64,000 bases of DNA, from positions 1 to 64,000 of the forward strand of contig VWPU01012118.1 of assembly GCA_013398955.1 (NCBI GenBank), written 5' to 3'. The number at the start of each line of letters is the position of its first letter. Position 1 is the first letter of the stretch. Below the pieces are notes generated by a model. It searched no databases, was not told the origin of the DNA, and saw nothing but the letters and a program-made list of their open reading frames with translations. A program made the translations under genes and the position numbers. Origin of the DNA: Callaeas wilsoni. Lineage: Eukaryota > Chordata > Aves > Passeriformes > Callaeidae. Shown here in pieces: positions 51,180 to 62,700 of the stretch.

Positions 51180-51955
51180 AGCCTGTGCGACGCTCAGAAA
51201 CTCAAGACAGGGCAGTGCAGGCAGTCCTGGTCTCTGCTGCAGACTCGCAGCATCCCTCAGCACCACAGCGTGGGAGAAAGGCAGCACTGCACCTTCCCAC
51301 CGGCAAACTACAGCATGCGACTGCTAGCCGGCATTTCTTTCACTTGTTTGCATCTTCTTATTTCCTCGTGAGGAGCTTCTTCCACGCCTTTTTAAACAAC
51401 AACAAAGAAGATTATATTTCTCCAAAATATATTGATTCAAAACACACTCCTTACCAATGTCTGCCTCCCAACCACAGCCTCTGTTATTTGCACCACGTGA
51501 ATCAGGAGACCCATCCCAGAAACACACCCAAACATACAAGGGCACCTTGATTATCTCTTTCCCCTCCATTGGCACATCATTCCATGTGTGAGGGCCGGGA
51601 GGCTGCCAAGCCCTCCTGTACCACTTTCTACCACCTCTCTCCACCAGTCAGATCCAGACATGCTGTTAAACTACATAAGAAGTCTCACAGTTGTCAGCAC
51701 CCAGTATGGGTGCAAAACATCAAATCTTTTATACTGAGATGCAATAGGCTACCACACCCAGAATCTGATCTATTTATTTTGGAGAGTCATAAATCAACTC
51801 CCACTCCAATTCCACCTTGAACTCTCCTACTAGTATACTAAGAAAATTTTTAACTCCCTCTGTCTATGTCACACTGAAAGGATGCCAGAAAGATCATGTC
51901 AGCAGAAACAGAAATAAAGAAAAGTAACCTCAGTTTACAGTGAGCTCCTTCAAGA
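51180..51955. other. Moderately GC-richer stretch, no gene recognised
   Basis: Scattered CpGs occur at about 51187-51340 and open frames of 63-121 codons lie on both strands. None shows a known domain; the 121-codon plus frame is opposed by a 106-codon minus frame, which argues against either. No repeat family was recognised. Confidence 0.45.
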
Positions 51956-51963
51956 ATATATAC

Positions 51964-52000
<37 letters not shown>

Positions 52001-52004
52001 TATA
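51956..52004. repeat. (TA)n microsatellite, about 49 bp
   Basis: A long alternating TA run with a C near the left end and one G inside. It is the longest of the three TA microsatellites in this window. Confidence 0.95.
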
Positions 52005-53063
52005 AAACAACTCGTATTACAAGAAAGTAATGGAGTCTTGGATGCTTGTAACATAAGCCATGTCTGGAACAGAGGATACAACTGTGAGACTTGAGACAGA
52101 CACTGAGACCAAAAAATTTGAGAAAGCTAAAACATTTCATGCAATAAAGGAGAAGAATGCTTAAGGTTGCTAATCAAAACCTGGCAGTTAATCATTACGG
52201 TATCTAATAACTCACATTTGTGTAATCTCTAGTAAGTCCTAGCTTAGCAAATCTTTCCTTAAAAAAGCAGTACCTTAAAATGGGTTAGATAACAAGCAGT
52301 AGAGTCGCAAAGCTCACACATATGCTGAGGTTAAATAGATATGGATCTCTGTATTAAACCACAGACATTCTAAAAAACACTTTAAAGGGCAATTAAGGCC
52401 TAAAATGTTTATAAGTGACACTGTGCTGCAATGAGGCCAGTGCTCAGCAAAATCAAACTCAGTCTACAAATAATGGGAGATCCTGGCAGAATGCTCAATA
52501 CTGATTTTGCAATACTTTCACCAGAAAGGTTCAAAACATGTTGACCTTCAAAACATCCTTTCAAGCTCATGTGTTTGCTCTGAAGTTTAGAGAGATTGAG
52601 CCACATGGGTAAATTGAAGGGGAGAGGTCTCTGTAACAGCTAAGATAACCCTCTAGGGTCTCACTGGTATCGTTTTGCTCTGGGGTGGACTTCTTGTTAG
52701 TGTCTAAACACGTATTAACTGGGAATCTTTTTATACAGACAAGTGCTATATTATATTTAGACATTACTAAAAGGGACAGTTTCCAATAAGGAGCTTTTTG
52801 TGAATGAAATATCACTAGCCTTAATATATACTATCCTCACAACTGCAGTCATTAGAACAATAAAAGGAACAAAACCATTACAAAACTAAACAACAGAAAA
52901 TATGAATCAAAAAACTTTATTAGAGCTGTATTAATGTGGCAGTTGTCAGACAAGACCATCGCTGTTAAAGAGCCTCAGTGTTCTTCAGACAAATTATACC
53001 TATTTCCTGGACAATTTCAGAAAATATCACTTGCATCTCAATCCTTTGGCTTTTCCTCAAACC
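52005..53063. other. AT-rich stretch without a recognisable gene
   Basis: No coding homology, repeat ends or RNA structure were noticed. It leads directly into the CpG cluster. Confidence 0.6.
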
Positions 53064-53151
53064 CGGAGCGGGACCGCGGGCAGCCCCAGCCCAGCGCCAG
53101 CGGGTGGCAGCAGCGACCCAGCGACCGCAGCAGACGCGCTCCTGCTCATCG
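53064..53151. promoter_or_regulatory. Isolated CpG cluster (mini CpG island)
   Basis: Twelve CpG dinucleotides stand within 88 bases, in sequence roughly 70% G+C, while the surrounding kilobases are AT-rich and nearly CpG-free. The cluster includes CGGAGCGGGACCGCGGG and GCGACCGC. Retained CpGs in a CpG-depleted genome indicate either low germline methylation, as at a promoter or enhancer, or a recent GC-rich insertion. No TATA box or start codon context was found that fixes a direction. Short open frames on both strands pass through it and none is recognised. Confidence 0.4.
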
Positions 53152-54429
53152 CTGATCAGCATTTTCAACGCAGAGCAAGGCTCATTTTAAGGCCTCCTCC
53201 TTCCGTTTGCTTTTGTTTGGTTTTGGTTCCAACGGGAAATGTATAATATGCGTGAGTGTGCAGATGGATTAATTGAAAGCTTTCATAATTTTTTCTTTGA
53301 CTGAGAAGATTAACCTTGAAATGGTCAGGCACACCATGAAGTACCAGTACTTTGGGTACCACTGATAAGATCACGTTTTCAATTACAAGGCAACATCTCC
53401 TGAGGAAAGGGACACAGCTCCACAAAAAAGCTTTTAGGTCACTACTCATTTTGCAAACAAAATACAGAAGCCAGGACTTCTCCACAAGAAATGTGGTGGG
53501 AGGGCAGGCTCCAGCTGAGAGGGAAGCTGGAGCCACATACAGATTTGTCAGGAGGTTCAGCAGATTCACTAGCTATTATTTCTTAATTTAGAGGTATTAA
53601 TTAAATACATAACCTATCTCCTTTCAGTACAGATACATAAAACTCACAAAATTAAGCATTTTGTTGTTCAAATTCCAGGAAGTACCTATATTTATATATA
53701 TTTACTTTTAACTTAGACTAATTTTGAAACACGAAATATGTGTCATCTGTACACATTTCTACACATTTGTAATCCTTTAATCACTATCAAACTAAATTAC
53801 TTACCAGAAACTTCTTTTGGACTGCAAACCTGTGTTGGCCCTTCTTATAAACACCTGAATTTCTGAATCTAAAACTGATTAATTTTCAATGTATCATTAA
53901 AGCTATTTCCTTATACATGTACTTCAGACTAATTGCAACAAACTAAAAAATTGTGTGATTATACAAAAAATTGAATTGTAACTTACTTATTTGAATGTAT
54001 GCTGCAGTCACAGCCAAGACCCCTACTAACAAGCTTGGCAAAACAAAAAAAGCCCAAATGCCAAGCTTCCTCACTCACACTTGGGTACATTTATTCCTCC
54101 TCTGCCTCAGCTATTGAGTCTCTTCTCAAAAACTGTTTTGACTCACTCTCCTAATTCTTAACCAAACCTTAGGTACTCCAGAAAGGAGTATCCTCAAAAC
54201 AGAAATGGCACTCATCCACAAATATAAAAGCCACAGACCTCTACTACTCACTAGATCCAGGCTTTTGGATAAGGTCCTCAATTCCAGTGGTGAAACACAG
54301 TGAGACACAGAAGAACATAAAGACCAGATACAGTGTTAGACGACCGGGCAGGAATTTGAGAACACACCTAGGTGAACGCAGTGAGACACAGCGTGTGTAA
54401 CAAGGATAGAAATGTGTAGACTAGAATTT
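53152..54429. other. AT-rich stretch without a recognisable gene
   Basis: The 134-codon minus frame at 53165-53569 has no recognisable domain and is antisense to another open frame. No repeat was recognised. Confidence 0.55.
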
Positions 54430-55390
54430 CCCTGGGCCTTATGGCACTCATCATTTGGAGGAACAGCCTGAGAAGAAAGAGAGAGTCACCTTGTTTGGCT
54501 ATCCTTTGGACACTTTGTGTTTGGAGACAAGTGAAGAAATACTCAGCCATCCACCTGACTGCTGTGTATGTCTTGTTCAGCAGGAGGCCATGCTGGGATT
54601 GCACTTTCACCCCACAAGTCCTGTCATCAGAGGCTGCAAAAAGCCCAGAGATTTGTGGCATAACGAAAGCTACTGCTTGCAACAGTGGGATTTCCTGTGG
54701 GAGATCTGCATCCCTCACCTTCTTCTCAGCTACCCATTCTGTAGAGATGTTAAATGAGCTTCAGCCTCTAAATCTGTCTGCAGGCCTCTCCTTGCCTCCT
54801 CCATCTCTACTTCAACGAACTGTTGGAGTTACACTGTCCTTCTGTCCCACTGCTCAGTGCTCACTGATGACCGGCTTATCCTCCAACGCCATGGACAGTC
54901 TGAACAAAAGATCAGTTGCAAAAAAGAGCTGATTTATTATCTTCAAAAGGGTTAGTTTCCCACAGGGTTTCCATGATCCTCTTCAGCTGAATGAGGACGA
55001 CTCATTGCAATAATCATCTTGTTGACCCTTGGCGCTGCTCAGCAGATGAATCAAATGCTTCCTGGTTGCAGAGGTGCTCAGCCCTTCTCTGCTGCCTGCA
55101 GTACAGTTGTTTTGCTCAGCCCTAGTGGCAATGCTACCTGGCTGGCAGAAGTTCCTGGGGAGAAGGAGCCATTCCACCACAGCACCAGCTATGAATGAAA
55201 ATCCTTCAATTGTCCTACTTTTCCCGCAGCCCCAGGTAGAGCTCAGGCTCATGCTCTTGCTGTTGAGCTGGAAAAGGCTGATTGCACAGGGAGTGATCAG
55301 AGGTAGCAGATATGAGACAGTGGAATCTCTCTGCTCGAGGCATTGAGCTTTCTCTCCTCCAGCGGGAGGATGCATTCAGTCTGAGCTGGA
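54430..55390 (-). other. Block with opposing open frames and a minus-strand AATAAA, unassigned
   Basis: This kilobase is richer in G and C than its flanks and holds the longest non-repeat open frames of the window: a minus frame at 54983-55375 (130 codons), a minus frame at 54368-54718 (116) and a plus frame at 54441-54932 (163). After the stop of the 130-codon frame (54983-54985), AATAAA occurs on the same strand at 54933-54938, 44 bases on, and T-rich sequence follows, like the 3' end of a transcript. That frame ends SSAKGQQDDYCNESSSFS and has no domain I recognise. It may be an old retroposed or transposon-derived piece, or a terminal exon. The plus-strand frame opposing the second minus frame weakens any single coding reading. 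Confidence 0.3.
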
Positions 55391-58300
55391 CTCTGGCCTG
55401 ATTCTTAGGACTTTGCTAAATAATCACAATAAGCTGGGAAACACAGAATGCCATAGGCAGTGGCTACAGAAGAGCTGTCAGGCACTACAGTGAGACTTTT
55501 ATTTTTCTCAGTGATAAGAAAAGGAAAGAAAAATAACAGTCACAGAAAAGAGAATAGAAGTATTTTGTTTGAGAGTGAGACCAAAACTGTGATGAAGCAC
55601 CAGAGGATTTCAAGTGTTCATGACCAACAGACAGAACTGTAAGTTCTTTCTCCTCCTTGCCAGCTCACTGAACAGTCACCTTTGAACCTGAAATTGCTGC
55701 TGGGGAACTCATCCACAGACTTCCAAGTGAACCTATGCAGAGACAGAGGGCATGCAGTGCCAGAGAGACCCAAGTTGTACAGAACATTTCAGCAGAGGAA
55801 AAACCTCTCTAAAAGAGGAAACTGGAGCCATGATTAATAATGACAATAATCACTGACACAACTTTTCACTTTGAGAAGAAATAAGGGGCTGAAAGTTTCA
55901 TCAGGTTCACTAGAGCAATTCAGTGAGAAACTAGTTTCTTTTATTTTTGAAGATGGACCTTTGTATTGTATGCAGTGGAAAGTGTATACACATTGTTATA
56001 ACTATCATTAAAATAACTTTGAATTTGTGAATATTTAATTGTCAATTGCTATGAAAAGTATAATTACTTTCATGCTGTAACAGTTTAATCTGGCACTGAT
56101 TAAATTATTTGTTTGCACTGTTTTTCAACCACATACATAACAAGGAGCCATTCTCTGTGATTTCACAAATTTCACCAAATCTTTTGTAGACTATTTCTCC
56201 AAATCACAAGCTTCTTTAACATCCACTGTTAACCATGCTACGATTTCACACTGTATTCATTTCATAGAAGTGAGACTGCCAAATGTTTCCAGTATCACAC
56301 AGTAATGGTTCTGACTTGTGAACAGAGTATTAGCAGTGGAAACAAAACCTGAAACTCATTTGCCTATTACACCCCGGAAAGAAAGTGTTCCATCTTCTCT
56401 GTTCTTGTTGCCATAGTTATAATCTGCTGGTAATTCTACAGATTTTTTGCAAACTAAGATAAACCATAAATATGGGTTAAACTGGAAAACAATTCAACTA
56501 TTTACATTAGAAATGTAATCCACTTGATTTGATCCTTTAGCTGCAGTACACCAAGTCTGCACAGGGACTCACAGGTCTACAAATATCTAATTAAACAGAT
56601 AAGAAATGGATAAAAACACTAACAACCGAAAGAGGAGGGGGGAAAAGAATCAGAAATTCATGACTGATAGTAATGAGTTCCTCTAAATGTAGGTGTGATG
56701 GAAAGGGTTTGGCTGAAAGCCAATCACATCTTTCACCCTCAAGTTTTTGACACACAAAGAAACAAAAATGGAAATGCAATGAAATGACACTGCTGGTCCA
56801 AATATTCTGATCTTAAGCAAACCAGAGATGTTAGTGACCATTATTTCACTATTCCTCCACAAATGCCTGAAAGACATTATATTCAAAATATATCACTGAA
56901 GTTCAAATTCATTTTAACCAAAAGGAGTAAAAATTACTCCAGTTTGGGTGAAGTGCAGCCTTCTTTTTTTTCTGAGCAAAGCGGACGACTGGTAAAGAGT
57001 ATTTTTGAATACTAATTTCTAGTTCTTATAGTTCTGGCTTCTAAGGATAAAAACGTAACTTCAAAAAAGTTAATCCACAAATCCCTGTACTTGCTGGTAC
57101 TGGCAGATGCATTATCTTCTGAAGAACAAACTATCAAGAATGTGGGAAAAAAGGACACAGCTGTATAATTATATGATATTTAAGGATACACAGAAAATCC
57201 TCACCTTGACCTTTCCTACCTCTCTTGCCACAAGTCCAGTAATGACAAGCCCTATAGCAAGTTGAGACTAGATTTTGAAACCTACATGAGACTGGGCCAC
57301 TGCTCATTTCCCATACTCATCCAGTCATTTTGTGCCACATTTCCTAGCATTTGCACATCATAGGACAGGGACAGAAGGATATGGAGGAAGTGCAAGAGCA
57401 GAGATAATTAATTAGTAAGCTTCTTTTTCATCAGGGGGCAATTTCAATGACTGAGTGTCAAGCAAAGATTTATTGTATTTCTTTGCCAAGTTTGATGACA
57501 GCTTGTTATAGCTACTAGGAAACCTTTCTTCAAAGAAAACAGTTTTAAAATATGTACTATTTAGGAGGAAGAGCACCTTTTCATAAATTAAATTTCTATT
57601 GCTTTGTATTTGTGGTATGTAGGACTTTGCCTAACAAAGAACCTCAAGCAAATCTCTGTCATAAACAAGAAATATTCTTATTCTCACAATTAGCACTTCT
57701 GTCTTCTCTTTATAAAGGGCTTCCTTCTCAGAGTCTCTGAAAAATTTCATGGATGCCAATCCCCTTTTTCATGGTACAGACACTAAACTAAAGGAGAGCC
57801 CAGTCTCTTTATTTTGACTTCCACCCAAACAAATGTCCGTAAATGATAGAGGTATGGTAATTAAAAACCAGAAAACTCGTTATCCTTTCCTGTACAAGAG
57901 AGCATCACAAAAGTCTCTGTATCATGAACTTGCACACTTCTTTTGATTTTTTGCTCATGATTTTTAATGATTTAAATGGAATATTTAATATAATTTAATG
58001 TTATTTTAACAAATTTTCTTCTTATAACTACACCATCCATTCTTGAAAGAATATCTGCTAAACTACGATAAATAGATGATCATAACTATGACAATATGAG
58101 AGGATGTGGAACCTTTCAAAGAGGCTTGGCAGTCCAAAAGATTTCTGTCAGTCTTGAGTGGCCTTCACAATGCTTGGCAGAATACAGGCTCATAAAATCC
58201 ATTTGACCTTCCCTATGACAAGCATTACAAAAGATGCATGGTTTGGGATCCATTTTGTTTGCAATATATTGTCTAGTAGTAGCAGATAAAGCAATGAGTG

Positions 58301-58736
58301 ACCTTAAAACAAGACTCATGTTTCACTTTTGCACTGCAGGAGAACATTTAACCTTTCAATACTATTGGATATAAATGACTGCATAATGGTGGATCACTGC
58401 TAGCAAGCAGTGTTGCTAATATGTTAACCTTCAGATTCTAAAGACAGCATTGGAGTAACAGCCTACAGAAGACTGCATCTGTCTCTCAAATACCTTCTCC
58501 CATGTCCCTCAGCAGAACTGAACTCCTAGTCATCAAGAGTTTATTTCTCTCCTAAGCATTCTGCCACAGCAACAGACATTCTCTGTCATATCCAGAAAGC
58601 AGCCTGAACCTTTAGGGGACTTAGGAACTGGCCGTGGAATCAGTGCTGGAAACTGCTAAACAGCAATGAGGTTTGGACACTGCACAGAAAGGCATCCATC
58701 ACTAGAAATGCTCTAATAGAGACACACTCATATCCC
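55391..58736. other. AT-rich stretch without a recognisable gene
   Basis: No coding homology, transposon ends or RNA genes were seen. Open frames are under 70 codons. Confidence 0.6.
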
Positions 58737-59215
58737 TCTGTAGGGGTTCAGGTGACCCTGGACAGAGCCCTCCTGATGCTGCCGTGGGGACGCTTCCCCT
58801 TTCTCACACAAGGGGTCTTTAAGCTGAGCCACAACTGCTCGTCTCCCACATGAGCTATGGATTGTGCCTGTGCCTGGCCACCAGCCCCATGGACAGACCC
58901 TGACACACAGGCTGCCTCTCCAGCCTGATGTCAGCCCTGCCTCATCTCTATGGACTTGCCTGGTGGTGGCTGAGCAGTACCTCACCCTGGGTGCCTGACC
59001 AGACCTGCCCTGCCTGCCATGCCCAGACACCACAGTCCTGCTCCCTGGCTATCCAGGAGCTTCACTCTGCTGGGCCATGCTCCCCTCTCCTATCCCCTGT
59101 TTAAGGTCACACACCAGCCTGGTTGCTCCCATCTGAGGAATACATGCACCCTGAGTTATGGGACAGGGGGTGAGCCACATCAGTAAAGCACAAGCAAAGG
59201 AGCACTGTTAAGGTT
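58737..59215 (+). mobile_element. GC-rich repeat-like block, possibly an old LTR
   Basis: About 480 bases are sharply richer in C and G than both flanks, with many TG/CA pairs where CpG decay is expected, which is typical of an aged GC-rich repeat. It begins near TGTAGGGGTTCAGG. A TATA-like GTTTAAGG lies near 59099 and a weak polyadenylation-like AGTAAA near 59183. The order fits a plus-strand LTR, but I cannot place the ends or find a target duplication, and I do not recognise the family. The 101-codon minus frame across it is not credible as a gene. Confidence 0.4.
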
Positions 59216-59337
59216 GTCATCATTTTCAGTCACCATCTCATTCTGTGGAAAATAAAGTATCCTGCATTTTGAGATGGAATGGAAGCTCTCAGAGATTTAT
59301 TTTTTTTTTACCAGGTCAGTACCAGGAGACCCTTCAA

Positions 59338-59705
59338 GAATCATAGAAGGGCATGAGTTGGAAGGGACCTTAAAGATTATCTAGGTCCAACCCCTGCCCA
59401 TGGGCAGGGATGCCATCCACTAAATCAGGTTGCTCAGACCCCCATCCAACCTGGCCCTGAACACCTCCAGGGATGGGGCATCCACAACCTCTCTGGGCAA
59501 CCTGCTTCAGTGTTCCACCACCCTCACCGTAAAGAATTTTTTCCCAACATCTAATCTAAATCTCTCATCTTGTATCTTAAAGCTGTTCTCCCTTGCCCTG
59601 TCACTATCTGCCCATATAAAAAGTCACTCTCTCTCTTTTTTCTAAGTCCCATTTAAGTAGTAGAAGGCTGCAATGAGTTCTCCCAGGAGCCCTCTCTTCT
59701 CCAAG
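59338..59705 (-). mobile_element. CR1 LINE fragment, 3' end
   Basis: The reverse complement of a CR1 3' region of about 370 bases. It starts at the 3' terminus (AATCATAGAAGGGCATGAG), continues with GGAAGGGACCTTAAAGAT, CCAACCCCTGCCC, CCAACCTGGCCCTGAACACC and GATGGGGCATCCACAACCTC, and reaches GCAATGAGTTCTCCCAGGAG. Further homology fades after about 59705. It is 5'-truncated and well preserved compared with the copy at 43935-43992. Confidence 0.95.
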
Positions 59706-62700
59706 GAGTCATTCTTTTTTCTCTCAGACTCAGTGTGCTTGAGGAGAATCAACACATCCAGCTTCTTTGAGAAATGTTTCTAGGACAACAAGGGCTCAAA
59801 GAGGCTCAGAGGAAAAGGGAAACTGTAAGACACTTCATTCTTATCAAGTAACAGTCAGAACCAGGTGTCCAGCCTGAGAATGCCCAGAAAGTGCAGCTCT
59901 CTCAGAGAGTTACACTGGGTATCTTGGAAATCTGTCGCATAAATTGCCTGTGTGGAAGATATTGTCCAATGAACAGAGGAGGTTCACTGGCACAGAGCAA
60001 AGCTTTTGGCAGAATAAAGTGTACCTGGTCATGCTGCAACAGGAACATACATCTTTTCTTTGATCAGGCCATTTTTTTAATAATAAAACAAATTTTCTGA
60101 GCTATTCTCTTGAAGTTTAAAAGGAGCTAAAACCATAGGTCAAGTGAAACCATGGCCCTGATTTCCTACATAAAGCTTTTCAATTGCAACTTGATGTGAT
60201 TTTTCAAACCTGAATTATTATTAAAGACTCAAAAGTCTTTAGGAAAATTACTTTCTCTTCTGCATGTAGCAAGGATCTGCTGAAACTCTAGCAGGACAAT
60301 TAAGCTTTCAGTTAATATTTACTCTTAGACTGATTCTTAAACTAGAAAGTATATTATTGGCTATGTTCATATATAAAAATTTCTAAACATGCAACAGCTA
60401 TGAGATGAGGAAGCAGGAGGATGTACATTTGGACGAAAAATATCTATAAAACTTCTCAGCATCTCAAAAGAAAATGATGCAGTTTAAAGAAGAGCTTACA
60501 TTAAATAAAGCAGAACATGAAGTAGATGTCACCGACAGCTTTACAAAACATTCAAGTTTTCCTTAGTATTAAAAGTTTGATACTTTGAAGCAAGAATTTC
60601 CCACATTTTATTCATGGTAAGACTCTGTATGGATGGGAAGTCAGACAAAGGGCTGCCAATAACAAAATTTAAAGTGGAGCCTCACCATAGTCCTGGTGAA
60701 CTCTAGAAGAGGTATTGCTGCATTTTTTGATGTCACAAAGACAAATAAGAAAGGATGGAGAAGCAGCTGAAGCCTGGAAGGCACATGTCCTAACTCAGGA
60801 TGACATCTTTTATCAGGCACAGTGCTTCTGCCCTGGTAGGAACCAGACAACAACAAAAGCCCAGCACTGTCTTAGTTCTGTCCTGACAATGTTCATAGTT
60901 AAAGTTTTGAAGAAATTCTTTGAAGGTCCACTAAAAATACTATCATGAGATTATTATATTTTTCAGTTAAAAGCCCTAAAACATCATCTTCTATGCCATA
61001 AAATAGGCTATAAGGCATAACTTTTCAAAGACCCTGAAATAACCTTGACATGGTATCTCCAAACATGCTTTCTAAAGAGAGAATTTCCTCTTTTACCAGT
61101 TTTGTAAGTTTTATAAAATGTACAACTTCCTATTAAAAACTGGTAACATGAAATAACTAAAGTCTACTTGTATCCTCTAAAAACATTAAAAAGAAAATAT
61201 GTAGAAAGTTAAAATAATATATATAAAACAAATTTAGTTTGAGAGTTTGACAGCAACTGTATATCTTGAAAACCAAACATTTTCATGCATTAGGTGCCTA
61301 TGATCCCTTTTCTTCTCTGTTAAGATTTATCCGTTGTCTCCAGTAACCAAAACGAACTGAAAGAGTAACAAATGGTGCTGTTAATAAACAATGGTCCATA
61401 CAGATTGAGTTTATAGATCTTTCTGTATTTTTTCCCCCCTTCTCACTTTATTCTCTGATTCTATTAGCAAGTCAACTTTTGCACTTGTTGGTGTGTGGAA
61501 AAGATTATATGCATAAACCAATTAGAGGATTGGAAGCGCTTTCCTCCTGTAAGCTAGAAAACTAGTTTACTTGTGGTGAATGAGCTAATTGAGTACTAGC
61601 AAGCTGGCAAGCTTTTTATATACCACCACAGACAACTAGAACAGTCAGGCAGAGAATATTACATAAGCATTACACAAGGACATTAACTGGCTCTTTCCTG
61701 CAGCAATGCCAAATTTAATTCTGATATGCTCTGGGTTTCATTATATCACATCCCATGTTTGCAGCTAATATGCAAGACATAACTGGCACAGGTTATGTAT
61801 AAGAGCTTATGCCAAAGAAAGGATACTTCTGAAGAAGCTGTCAAGTGCAGTAGCTCCACTGCACTTTGCTTGAGATAAAAAAAATTACTATGAATACAGG
61901 ACTTTCTCCATTAAACCTTTATCAGATTAAGTATTTACCTGAACATTTCAAAAAGCAATAAATACTGTTCTAGAAATTGATGAGCCTCAAAAGATTAAGC
62001 AATCTAGTTTAGAATGGAGCTTATTGTCAGAGATCAGCTGATGTACCAAGCCCACACTTAGCTCCTGCCTGAAGTGAATCCTTCTGTGATACGTCACTAA
62101 TATATTAACAAGTAGCTCTTGTACAGATGTACCCCTTAACCTCTGCTAAATCCTGCTTATCCCTGGAACATGTCCCTGATGGCAAGGTTGAGCAGCTGGA
62201 CAAATTATGCCTCTCTCCATTTAAATGGAAAGGTTTTCAAAGAAATAATCAAACACTAAGGCAAACTGCACTTAGTGGGCATGTTTTTCTGAAATCTATG
62301 GGATAAAATCTAAATCTGTCAAAGGCACAGCTCCCTTGACAAAAAACAATAGCAGTGGACATGGCAGATTGACAGATTCAAAGGCAGATTAAGAGGAGAG
62401 ATGAGAGGAAACAGCCTCTGAACATGGGAAGGATGTCAATGAAATACATATATTTTCCATCATCTTCACTTTGGCTTTGCAAGGTCCTGGTTCCTTGGGA
62501 GTTGTACATAATGCTTTAAGCGAGATGAAAAATACAGGATGGGAGTGGGAATAGCAACTGGCCTCTGCATTTGCTTTTCTTCCTTTCTGTCACATACATT
62601 TTTAATCCAAGTTTTTTACCAATTAATTGTGAAGAATGCATTGTCCAGGGTGAACATCACAGAGCATTCAAGTGGGAAAAAGTTCCTGTGTTCATTCTGA

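Noticed and set aside
53165..53569. 134-codon minus-strand frame next to the CpG cluster
   Set aside because: No domain, overlapped by an antisense frame, and its C-terminal part reads ordinary AT-rich sequence. Not used as evidence that the CpG cluster is a promoter.
54441..54932. 163-codon plus-strand frame
   Set aside because: Opposed by a 116-codon minus frame over much of its length, no recognised domain, and overlapped by another plus frame. Kept only as part of the unassigned block.
58728..59033. 101-codon minus-strand frame
   Set aside because: Arg/Gly-rich translation of the GC-rich repeat-like block; no start context or homology.
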